Assembly: GCA_043812795.1 (NCBI GenBank)
Contig: JBDRLU010000033.1
Location: forward strand, 29,285-93,284
From: JBDRLU01 sp043812795
GTDB taxonomy: Bacteria; Chloroflexota; Dehalococcoidia; Dehalococcoidales; UBA2162
Length of the DNA stretch: 64,000 bases
Direction of reading: 5' to 3'
Each line of letters begins with the position of its first letter. Within the stretch, counting starts at the first letter, position 1. Shown here one piece after another: positions 52,220 through 59,894 of the stretch. The notes beneath the pieces are model-generated. The model was not told the DNA's origin and made no database searches. It worked only from the letters and a program-made list of their open reading frames with translations. Position numbers and translations under genes: made by a program.

Positions 52220-52294
52220 TGGAGCGGGTGATGGGATTCGAACCCACGACGTCTTGCTTGGGAAGCAAGCACTCTACCGCTGAGTTACACCCGC
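52220..52294 (-). tRNA. tRNA-Gly (anticodon CCC), CCA encoded
   Basis: Full cloverleaf on the minus strand. The acceptor arm GCGGGTG pairs with CACCCGC, the discriminator is T (U), and CCA is encoded at 52222-52220. The D-arm is AACTCAGCGGTAGAGT-like, the anticodon stem CTTGC/GCAAG encloses loop TTCCCAA giving anticodon CCC for the GGG codon, and the T arm is GTGGGTTCGAATCCC. Length is 75 including CCA. It lies between the CAP lipoprotein and the MsrA gene. Confidence 0.93.
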
Positions 52295-52383
52295 CTGAAT
52301 TAAATTCATTCTAGCCTAAAAGATGGGGCATGTAAAGGAAAAGAGCTTGCTCTTTTCGGGGAAAATGAGGGACCGGCCCGGCC

Positions 52384-53187
52384 TTATCCTTTTGGAGCGG
52401 CAACCGGGCAGGCGGGAGTAAGACCAGCTTCGGCAATCCGGAGCAGAGAGCTCTTACCGGATTCGGACAGCCCGAAGGTATCCAGATTCTTCTTGAGGGT
52501 ATCCAAATCACCAAAGCCGCCGGCGTACCCGTTCAAGCGGGCGATTGCGGTAGAGTCCCGGAAACTTTCAGGCTCCGGGTAAATTTTGTATAAGGTATCC
52601 ACCACGTCATGCCTTAGTTTCAAATAATACTTCTGGTGATAGTCCTCGGCCACATAAAAAGCGGTAAAGGGTTCGATGCCCGTGTAGACGGTCTTGCCCA
52701 GCCTTGCCTCTTCTGCCTGTCTGGACTCGATGGCGAGTTTATGCTGTTCTTCATTGGTATAAAAGATAGCCGACCGATATTGTTCCGAATAAGGTTGACT
52801 GGTGATATCGTGCCCGCTCCAGAAGGCGGTTAATAATTGCTGGTAAGAGACAACGGACGGGTCGTATTCAACCGCCACGGTCTCGCTATGGTCGCCGATG
52901 TTGTAGTAAGTGGGCGCCGCCGTCGTGCCTCCGGCATACCCTACCCTGGTGCGGATAACTCCTTCGATACTCCCGAACTGGGAGTCGGCACCCCAGAATC
53001 AGCCCAGGGCGAAATAAGCCGTCTCCACAGAGTTGTGAGGTACCGTATCCAGCAAAGGCGGCTCCAGCTTTGCCGATGGAATAGCTGAATAATCGCTGCT
53101 ATTTATCGAACGCTTACATCCGAACATCGGAAAAACACTCACCAAAGTCAAGAAGACTAAAATCGATAGGCCTATTTTCCCAGACAT
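52384..53187 (-). CDS. msrA: peptide methionine sulfoxide reductase MsrA, catalytic Sec (TGA)
   Basis: Reduces methionine-S-sulfoxide. The ORF is interrupted by TGA at 53001-52999, exactly where the family motif GCFWG has its catalytic Cys: the context reads ALG-[TGA]-FWGADSQFG. Both sides are in the same frame and complete: after it come RTRVGYAGG, PTYYNIGDHSE and FYVAEDYHQKYYLK, and a C-terminal Cys (LTPACPV) that can act as resolving residue. Reading TGA as selenocysteine gives a 267-residue protein (Sec63) with an N-terminal signal/lipoprotein-like segment (VFPMFGC). A 6-bp hairpin follows 13 bases after the TGA. ATG at 53187 is preferred over 53214, which overlaps a -10 box. Confidence 0.8.
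52969..52985 (-). promoter_or_regulatory. candidate bacterial SECIS hairpin in msrA
   Basis: On the minus strand ACTCCC (52985-52980) pairs perfectly with GGGAGT (52974-52969) around the loop AGTTC. The loop begins 19 bases after the TGA, within the usual bacterial SECIS window, and has a G in its first two positions, as expected for SelB binding. Read by eye and not folded by computation. Confidence 0.6.
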
Positions 53188-53209
53188 GAGTTTGCCAACT
53201 ACTTTACAT

Positions 53210-53242
53210 ATCATTATAACCTATCTCAGGTTATGCCGCAAC
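53210..53242 (-). promoter_or_regulatory. promoter of msrA
   Basis: On the minus strand TTGCGG, a 17-base spacer and TATAAT overlapping the alternative ATG at 53214. Start point would be about 15-20 bases before ATG 53187. Confidence 0.5.
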
Positions 53243-53301
53243 AAGACGGATTGTGGTAGGTCCTGTTTGCATTAACCTATCTCGGCCAAAACCGTGGAAT
53301 C

Positions 53302-54510
53302 TTATTCGAAGACGCCGTCGTTGAAGAGCGCGAGGAACTCGTCCGGCGGCATGCCGAGCAACTCGCGGCAAACATACTCGGTGTGTTCGCCGAGGCAGGC
53401 GGCCGCTCTTTCTCCGACGGCCGGCGTCAGAGGCAGGCGGAACAACTCGCCGAGGTGCAGGTAATTACCCATTTCGGCGTGTTTAAGCTCCCAGAAAGTG
53501 TTGCGGGCCAGCAACTGCCGGTCCTGGACGAGGTCGCGCGGGCTATTGACGATACCCGCGGCCACGCCATGGCCTTCCAGCATTTCCATCATGGCCCCGG
53601 CGGTGAAATTGATTGTCCACTCGCCGACCAGCCTGTCCAACTCGTCCTCGTTCTTTTTTCTGGCGGCAAAGGAGGCAAAGGCTTTTCTTTTTGTCCAGGG
53701 GAGGTTGCCGGTAGCCTCGCCGAAGTTACGCCAGTCCTCTTCCGTTATTACGGAGATAGCACACCACCTATCGTCGCCCTGGCACGGGTACACGCCGTTC
53801 GGTGCCGCATCGCCGCAACGGTTGCCCTGTCTCGTTGTCTCCCGACTATTCAGGGCATAGTCCATAATCGAAGAGGCGAGGAACTGGGTGCTGGCTTCCA
53901 GTTGCGAAACATCGATGTTCTGACCGTTACCGGTCTTTTTCTTATGGATTAAGGCGGCGAGTAAGCCGCAGGCGCTCAAGGCCCCGCTGATAAAATCAGG
54001 GTAACCGCCGAAAGGCTGCACCGGCTCTCGGTCGGGCCAGCCGGTCAGGGAGGTAAAACCGGCCATGCCGACCAGATTGGTGCCCGTGCCCGAAACTCCG
54101 TTCAACGGTCCGGTCTGCCCCATCTGGCTGATACTTAGCGTGATGATATCCGGTTTTAGCTGCTTGACGTGCTCGTAGTCGAGGCCGTACCGGGCCATGA
54201 TGCCGGGCGTAAAGTTATCGGTAATGACATCCCCCCATTCGACCAGCCGCCGGACGACGCGGTCAGCTTTGGGATGGCTCAGGTTAAGGGCGAGGCCGTA
54301 TTTATTGGCGGCAAAAAAAGCATAATAGCCGCTGCGGTCGATGCCGGGCACATTGTCTTTGTACGGCCCGGATACCCTGAGGAAATCGGGGTGAGTGGCC
54401 GACTCGACGTGAATTACCGTGGCACCGTAGTCGGCCAGGAACTTCATCATCAGCGGCCCGGCCACGCTCCAGGTAAAATCGACTATTTTGATACCTTCAA
54501 GGGCTTTCAT
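53302..54510 (-). CDS. CaiB/BaiF class III CoA-transferase
   Basis: A 402-residue CoA-transferase, downstream member of the second pair. It begins LEGIKIVDFTWSVAGPLMMKFLADYGATVIHVE and carries the catalytic Asp region QNIDVSQLEASTQF. The gene lies nine bases behind the next CoA-transferase, so the two are likely co-translated partners. The group continues with a MaoC-type hydratase, thiolase and DUF35 gene on the same strand, typical of a CoA-dependent degradation pathway. Confidence 0.85.
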   Translation of the reverse strand: MKALEGIKIVDFTWSVAGPLMMKFLADYGATVIHVESATHPDFLRVSGPYKDNVPGIDRSGYYAFFAANKYGLALNLSHPKADRVVRRLVEWGDVITDNFTPGIMARYGLDYEHVKQLKPDIITLSISQMGQTGPLNGVSGTGTNLVGMAGFTSLTGWPDREPVQPFGGYPDFISGALSACGLLAALIHKKKTGNGQNIDVSQLEASTQFLASSIMDYALNSRETTRQGNRCGDAAPNGVYPCQGDDRWCAISVITEEDWRNFGEATGNLPWTKRKAFASFAARKKNEDELDRLVGEWTINFTAGAMMEMLEGHGVAAGIVNSPRDLVQDRQLLARNTFWELKHAEMGNYLHLGELFRLPLTPAVGERAAACLGEHTEYVCRELLGMPPDEFLALFNDGVFE

Positions 54511-54519
54511 CGCTGGCTT

Positions 54520-55755
54520 CTAGATTACACCTCTCTGTTTTAAATCGAGTAATTGTTCTGCTGACATGCCCATCTCGTCCTGGTAAATTTCGGCGTTATG
54601 TTCTCCCACGCGGGGGGCTGGACGGCGTATTTCGACAGGCTGCTCTGAAAATTTAGCGAAGGCCCGGGGGCAGGTAACATTGCCCAGTCCGGGGTGTTTA
54701 ACGGTTGTCCAGAATTCTCTGGCTTTGAGCTGCTTATCGGCAAGCAGGTCTTTCAGTTCATAGACCGGAAAGAGCATCAGGCCTCTCTTCAAAGCCCCCT
54801 CGAAAAGTTCGGCTCTGGTGTGCCGGGCAAAGAAGGCAGTTATCGGCTTCTCGATGGCGGCCCAATCTGCGGCGGTCACTCTGGCTAAATCGAACGAGGC
54901 CCAGTCTTTTTCTTTCAGGTAATCGGGGGCCATCTTCTCCTCGTCCATCCACTCGACCAGCGGGCGGTTGGTCTTCACGCCCCGGGCGCCGCCGTAAATC
55001 GTCAGGGTGATGAAGCCGTCCTGACATTGCCACGTTTGTTTTTGGGTAGCCGCCGAGGTCAGCCCGGTACGGCGGTTACCGGCACGCTTGACCAGATTGG
55101 CATTCAATGTCCAGTGGGGAATGGTATTGATGGTGACCGGCACCAGGCATTGTTGCATGGAAACATCAACGTGTTGACCCTGGCCGCAGGTCTCCCGGTA
55201 ACAGAGGGCAATCAGGGTAGCGAGAGCGGCGTAGGTGCCGGCAAACAGGTATGCCTGGGGCGGCCCGCCGACGGTCACCGGCGGTCTATCGGCATCTCCG
55301 GTCAGCCAGGTGATGCCGCCCATACCCATTGAAGTAAGGTCGGAGGCTTTGTAGTCGCAGTACGGCCCCTCCTGGCCGAAGGGAGTAATTGAGGTGAGGA
55401 TGATTTTAGGATTGTCCGCCTTGATATTGTCGTAACCCAAGCCGAGCCGGTCGAGATAGCCGGGCGGGTAGGACTCAATGATTACATCTGAAGTTGTAGC
55501 CAGCTTGCGGAAGATAACCTGTCCTTCGGGAGTTTCAATGTCCAGGCTGATGCCTCTTTTGCTGAGGTTATAAGCAAGCCAGTATAAACTACTCTTTGAA
55601 TGTCCCTTCTTACGGCTGAAGGGGCCGAGCCTTCGTGATGAGTTGCCACCAGGCTTTTCCACCTTGATGACGTCGGCGCCCATATCGCCGAGCAATTTCC
55701 CGGCGAAGCAGCCTTTTTCATCGCAAAGGTCCAAGCACCGATAGCCCTCGAGCAT
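54520..55755 (-). CDS. CaiB/BaiF class III CoA-transferase
   Basis: A 411-residue CoA-transferase opening YRCLDLCDEKGCFAGKLLGDMGADVIKVE, slightly divergent from its neighbours, and with GQHVDVSMQQCLVPV around the catalytic Asp. It lies 18 bases behind the MaoC gene. The different start (an additional Cys-Gly-Cys region) suggests a non-redundant role beside 53302-54510, for example as non-catalytic or second subunit of a heteromer, as in the benzylsuccinate enzyme. Exact substrate unknown. Confidence 0.84.
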   Translation of the reverse strand: MLEGYRCLDLCDEKGCFAGKLLGDMGADVIKVEKPGGNSSRRLGPFSRKKGHSKSSLYWLAYNLSKRGISLDIETPEGQVIFRKLATTSDVIIESYPPGYLDRLGLGYDNIKADNPKIILTSITPFGQEGPYCDYKASDLTSMGMGGITWLTGDADRPPVTVGGPPQAYLFAGTYAALATLIALCYRETCGQGQHVDVSMQQCLVPVTINTIPHWTLNANLVKRAGNRRTGLTSAATQKQTWQCQDGFITLTIYGGARGVKTNRPLVEWMDEEKMAPDYLKEKDWASFDLARVTAADWAAIEKPITAFFARHTRAELFEGALKRGLMLFPVYELKDLLADKQLKAREFWTTVKHPGLGNVTCPRAFAKFSEQPVEIRRPAPRVGEHNAEIYQDEMGMSAEQLLDLKQRGVI

Positions 55756-55773
55756 ACCCTGCCCCGCTGCGTC

Positions 55774-56940
55774 CTAGTCCTTTTTGGCTGGTGGCGCCGG
55801 ATATTTCACCTGACCGCCGGCCCGCGACGGTAAGATAACCGTGGCTGACCCGGGCAGAGTAACCTCGCCCCGCTGGTTTTGTGCCCAGCATTTAATATCC
55901 ACCAGGTACTGGTCGCCTTCCTGGTATTTCCGGGCGACTTCACCCATTAACCACGTCGTATCGCCGACAACATTGAACCGGCGCAGGTCGCCGCGCAGTT
56001 TCTTCAAGAAGCCGTTGTCGCCCATCCAGTTGGTTATCAGGTTAAAAAGCCAGGAAATCCGCTCGCAACCGTAGTCATAGGCGCCGGGCAGTCCGATGGT
56101 CTGTGCCCGGCTGTCTTCCATGTGTACCAGTTCGGGCACATCGGCCAGGCCGGTCTTGGTATCAATCATATCGCTGCCGGCATGTCGCTGGAGAAATGAC
56201 AGGGCTAAGCCGTGGGCCTTCATGAAAGGACTGCCGGCGCCCATCAGCCAGGCATAGATATCACGGCGGCTGAGCGGTCCTTTAACGACCGGGACTATTT
56301 TATCGCCTTCAGCGACATCTTCCCAGTAACGCGGCTTATCACCACGGATTTCTTCAGCACGATAATCGGCGTAAATTTTCTCGATGTCCTCCGGAGTGTA
56401 GGTGGCCGATTCAATATCACTATATTTCCCTTTTTCCTGGCTGGCCTGCCGGCCGGCCCGGACGCACCAGTCCAGGTCTTTGGCGACGAGTTCTCCCCGC
56501 TGGTTGTAATAGAGAATGTCATGGTACTGGATAACGGTCTTGCCAGCCATCTGACTCTGTTTTACCTGCACATCCACCATCTCGTTGGAGTAGGTAAAAG
56601 TATCGCCTTCCAGTACCGGCTGATAAAATTCCCACTCGTCGCCGGAATGCCAGGCATGAATGCCGGGCATCCCTCTCCCCTGGGCAGCCCAATAGACGCT
56701 ATACAGAAAAGCGGGCGGGGCAACCAGACGTCCGTATTTAGTCTTGCGGGCATATTCGGGGTCGGTATAGAGCGGATTACCGTCCCCGATACCATCGCAG
56801 AAATGCCGGATAGTATCGGCGGTGGCGGCGGTGTTGAAGTAAGGCCGGCGGGGTTTCCAGACGATGCCGATTCTTTCTTTTAGCTCGGCGATGGCTTCGT
56901 CGGTGATTTGCTCATAGATTTTCTGCTTCCGTTCCGTCAT
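55774..56940 (-). CDS. double-hotdog MaoC/FAS1-like dehydratase
   Basis: A 388-residue protein made of two hotdog domains. The N-terminal half carries ATADTIRHFCDGIGDGNPLYTDPEYA, a MaoC/FAS1-type hydratase helix (Asp-x-N-P-x-H-x-D variant, here NPLYTD). The second hotdog spans about 205-370 with RRDIYAWLMGAGSP. It probably hydrates or dehydrates an enoyl/hydroxyacyl-CoA. It is 100 bases behind the thiolase gene and precedes two CoA-transferases on the same strand. Substrate unknown, but the operon context is beta-oxidation-like. Confidence 0.78.
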   Translation of the reverse strand: MTERKQKIYEQITDEAIAELKERIGIVWKPRRPYFNTAATADTIRHFCDGIGDGNPLYTDPEYARKTKYGRLVAPPAFLYSVYWAAQGRGMPGIHAWHSGDEWEFYQPVLEGDTFTYSNEMVDVQVKQSQMAGKTVIQYHDILYYNQRGELVAKDLDWCVRAGRQASQEKGKYSDIESATYTPEDIEKIYADYRAEEIRGDKPRYWEDVAEGDKIVPVVKGPLSRRDIYAWLMGAGSPFMKAHGLALSFLQRHAGSDMIDTKTGLADVPELVHMEDSRAQTIGLPGAYDYGCERISWLFNLITNWMGDNGFLKKLRGDLRRFNVVGDTTWLMGEVARKYQEGDQYLVDIKCWAQNQRGEVTLPGSATVILPSRAGGQVKYPAPPAKKD

Positions 56941-57040
56941 GGTCTCTCCTCCTTCGACACGGTATGCTGGTTTTAGTCTGGACTGTCCTCAGCTACGTTA
57001 TCAAAAAGTCTCAGCCGAGTCAATCGGGTAACTCGCACGT

Positions 57041-58249
57041 TTACCGCACCAGGATGGTAGCCTGGCTGGCGGCGGGTTCGCCGTCAATCATGCCGCCGCT
57101 ATTCTGGGCCAGAGCGGCTTTTGGCCCTTTGCCGTTATGGCCGGGTACTTGCCGGCGCCCGGCTTCGCCGCGCAGTTGCCAGACTAGCTCGGCTATCTGG
57201 GCCAGGCCGGTAGCGCCGATGGGATGGCCGCGGGCGGCCAGCCCGCCGCTGGTATTAACCGGCAGGCGGCCGGTAAGTGTAGTCGTCCCATCTTCAACCA
57301 GCCTGGGTGCATCTTCCGCCGAGCAGAAGCTACAGGCGACATACCTCATCATTTCCGCGGGCGACATGGCATCGTGGACTTCGGCTACTTCGATGTCTTC
57401 CGGGCCGATGCCGGCCTGCTCGTAAGCCATGGTCACCGGCTCGGCATAGCCGCCGCGGAGGCCGATAAGTTTTTGCGCCTCGGCATCATCGTTCTGGGGA
57501 TTACGAAAATAGTTCGACCGCAGGACGGAGGCAGCGATAGCGACCGGCGGCCTCGAAGTGAACCGGTTAGCTACGTCCTTAGCACATAAAATAGCGGCCG
57601 CGGCGCCATCGGCCATGCTTGAGCACATATATAAAGTGAGTGGGTAGCAGACGACTCTTGAGTTCAGTACCTCTTCTATAGTCATCGGTTGCTGGAATTG
57701 GGCATGCGGATTAAGGGAGCCATTATATTTGTTTTTGACGGCTACTCTGGCAAAGTGTTCCCGGGTCCAACCGAAATAGGTCATGCACTTGCGCAGTATC
57801 ATGGCATAGTTGGCCACAAAGGTGAAACCTAAATTACCCGATACCTCGACGTCACTGTTCTGTCCCATCGCCAGGAGGGCACGGGATGTATCCTCGCAAA
57901 ATAGTTTCTCGGCACCAACGGCCAGGGCTACATCGTAGAGACCGGCGCCGATGGCAATCCATGCCTCACGCAGGGCGATGGCCGAACTGGCGCAGGCACC
58001 TTCGACGTTGACCACAGGTATCCCGCTGAAACCCGAATTGTGCAGGATAACCTGTCCCCGCACTGCCTCCTGTCCGGTGGTAATCCCACCCACGGCATTG
58101 CCGACATAGGCTGCTTCAATAGCCTTGGGGTCGATACCGGCATCATGGATTGCATTCCAGATGGCCACCCGTCCCAGGTCGCTCAGGCTCTGGTCGAGGT
58201 ACCTGCCGAATTTGGTCATACCGACGCCGATAAGGGCTACTTCTCTCAT
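57041..58249 (-). CDS. thiolase (SCP2-type acyl-CoA acetyltransferase)
   Basis: A 402-residue thiolase-fold protein of the SCP-x/SCP2 branch. The nucleophile is in VEGACASSAIALREAW, and the C-terminal catalytic His in NTSGGLAARGHPIGATG. It thiolytically cleaves or condenses a 3-oxoacyl-CoA. In this branch a partner DUF35 zinc-ribbon protein (gene at 58259-58696, nine bases upstream) is often required, as in benzoylsuccinyl-CoA thiolase BbsAB. Located upstream of a MaoC hydratase and two CoA-transferases. Confidence 0.87.
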   Translation of the reverse strand: MREVALIGVGMTKFGRYLDQSLSDLGRVAIWNAIHDAGIDPKAIEAAYVGNAVGGITTGQEAVRGQVILHNSGFSGIPVVNVEGACASSAIALREAWIAIGAGLYDVALAVGAEKLFCEDTSRALLAMGQNSDVEVSGNLGFTFVANYAMILRKCMTYFGWTREHFARVAVKNKYNGSLNPHAQFQQPMTIEEVLNSRVVCYPLTLYMCSSMADGAAAAILCAKDVANRFTSRPPVAIAASVLRSNYFRNPQNDDAEAQKLIGLRGGYAEPVTMAYEQAGIGPEDIEVAEVHDAMSPAEMMRYVACSFCSAEDAPRLVEDGTTTLTGRLPVNTSGGLAARGHPIGATGLAQIAELVWQLRGEAGRRQVPGHNGKGPKAALAQNSGGMIDGEPAASQATILVR

Positions 58250-58258
58250 GCTGTACCT

Positions 58259-58696
58259 CTAATGTTGGTCGACCGGCTTGAATTTCCAGCCGATAATGTC
58301 ATTGCCGTGTTCATCAAATTTAATCTTACCGATAACCAGTTCCATCTCCTGTCCTATTTGCAGTGCATCCGGTTCCGGCTGGCAGCCTTCAATCAGTGTA
58401 AAAAGGCGCACTTTTTCCGGGAGAACGACGAAAGCTTGAATATAGGGTGTGGTAAAACCGGGTGGCCCCTGCATCGATACGGTGAAGCTCTCCAGCTTGC
58501 CTCTCGTACTCAGGTGGATTTCGCTCATCGTGTCATCCTTCATGCAGTTAGGGCAGATAGCGGCCTTAGGGAACGTGGTCAGGCCACATTCCTCACACTT
58601 ACTCCCGATAAGATAAGGCCGGTCATTGGCGGATTCCGGGATATGGAACCAGCCTTCTTTTATCAGGGTAACCCTCTTCTCTGTTTTGTTGTTCAT
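58259..58696 (-). CDS. DUF35 OB-fold zinc-ribbon protein, thiolase partner
   Basis: A 145-residue protein with an N-terminal zinc ribbon (CEECGLTTFPKAAICPNC) and a C-terminal OB-fold (DUF35), with GQEMELVIGKIKFDEHG as the final strands. Such proteins bind and activate SCP2-type thiolases. The long ORF reaches 58771, but the ATG at 58696 is followed at once by the conserved KEGWFHIPESANDRPYLIGSKCEE region, so it is preferred. It sits nine bases before the thiolase gene and starts this operon as far as visible. Confidence 0.82.
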   Translation of the reverse strand: MNNKTEKRVTLIKEGWFHIPESANDRPYLIGSKCEECGLTTFPKAAICPNCMKDDTMSEIHLSTRGKLESFTVSMQGPPGFTTPYIQAFVVLPEKVRLFTLIEGCQPEPDALQIGQEMELVIGKIKFDEHGNDIIGWKFKPVDQH

Positions 58697-58874
58697 GGCT
58701 ACTTCAAAATCACCTAATGTTATCACGTAGAATGTTTTGAGTAAACAAGAATCATCCGACCCGTACTTCATTACAATGACAGATAGGTGCAGCAGCTATA
58801 ACAAACGGAACTTACGCAGTATCCGGTAACTTCTACTGTTCCCCCAGTTTGCCTTCCGTGATAAGATATTAGTA

Positions 58875-59760
58875 ATGAGGATTGGGGCTTTTCAGTTAAA
58901 CGAGCCCGTCCCCGAACTCAGGGAGCCGCACGTATTAACGATGCTACGGCCCTGGGTGGATGTCGGTAGTGTGGGGACGCTGACGCTGGCCTGGCTGGAA
59001 CGGCATTTTCAGGCGAAAGACCTGGGTCGGCTGTCCCGGCCCGGTGATTTTTTTGATTTCACCCGGTACCGGCCAACTATCTATACGGAGGATGGGGAGC
59101 GGCGGCTGGCTATCCCTAATGCCTATATCACCTATGCCAGGCAGGAAACTGGTAACGACTTCCTCTTCGTCCATCTTCTCGAGCCTCATAACCACGGTGA
59201 GGTCTATGTCGATTCGCTGGTGCGTATCCTGACGAAGTTCGGGGCGAAAAGGTATTGCCTCATCGGGGAGCATGTACGATTATATGCCCCATACCCGGCC
59301 GTTACTGGTGACAGGGTCGGCAGTCGGTGAGGGAGCCAGACAGGCTCTGGCCGAAATGAAAGTCGGCTCCAGCGACTACCAGGGTCCGACGTCAATAACC
59401 GGCCTCATCACACAACGTGCACCGAGCCTGAATATGGATACGATGAGCCTTATCGTCCATCTGCCTCAATACACCCAACTGGATGAGGACTATATGGGAA
59501 CGGCGCGGGTGATGGAACTTCTCGGCCCTCTCTATCATGTGCCGGTGGATGAAGCTTACCTTAATGAAGCGGCGCGGCAGATAGAGCAGGTCAACCGGGC
59601 ACTAGAGCGGAACCCGCAATTGAAAGCGGTCATCGAACAGTTGGAGAACCAGTACGAAGCGCGGACTCAACCGAAGCAGGAAACGGAAAAACCGCCGCTC
59701 TCACCGGAGATAGAAAAGTTCCTTTCGGAAATGGAAAAGCGCTTCCGCGACAATCAATAG
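58875..59760 (+). pseudogene. PAC2-family (proteasome-assembly-chaperone-like) protein, frameshifted
   Basis: PAC2 proteins are ATP-grasp-adjacent, chaperone-like proteins found in archaea and some bacteria. The first part (58875 to about 59268) has VDVGSVGTLTLAWLERHF and RILTKFGAKRYCLIG; the second (from 59269) begins SMYDYMPHTRPLLVTG and has GPTSITGLI. The break is in GGGG at 59265-59268: reading three Gs joins IGSMYDYMPH, the known family link. The second part also has a Pro/Glu-rich C-terminus. Intact protein would be about 295 residues. Role unknown here; it converges with the vWA gene. Confidence 0.77.
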
Positions 59761-59796
59761 CTAAGCCCTTCTAGCAAATTGTAAGCACCTATATCT

Positions 59797-59832
59797 AAAT
59801 CCTAAATGTTTAATATTTAGAGTTTAGGATTT
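59797..59832. terminator. possible bidirectional terminator/repeat between convergent genes
   Basis: AAATCCTAAA (59797-59806) and TTTAGGATTT (59823-59832) form a 10-bp stem with a 16-base loop between the PAC2 and vWA stops. The T tract is short. Weak evidence. Confidence 0.35.
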
Positions 59833-59894
59833 TGGATTTCTTCGGACGGGGTTGCTGCGTCTTTCCGATGAAGGACCCGCAATGACACCAGAGC

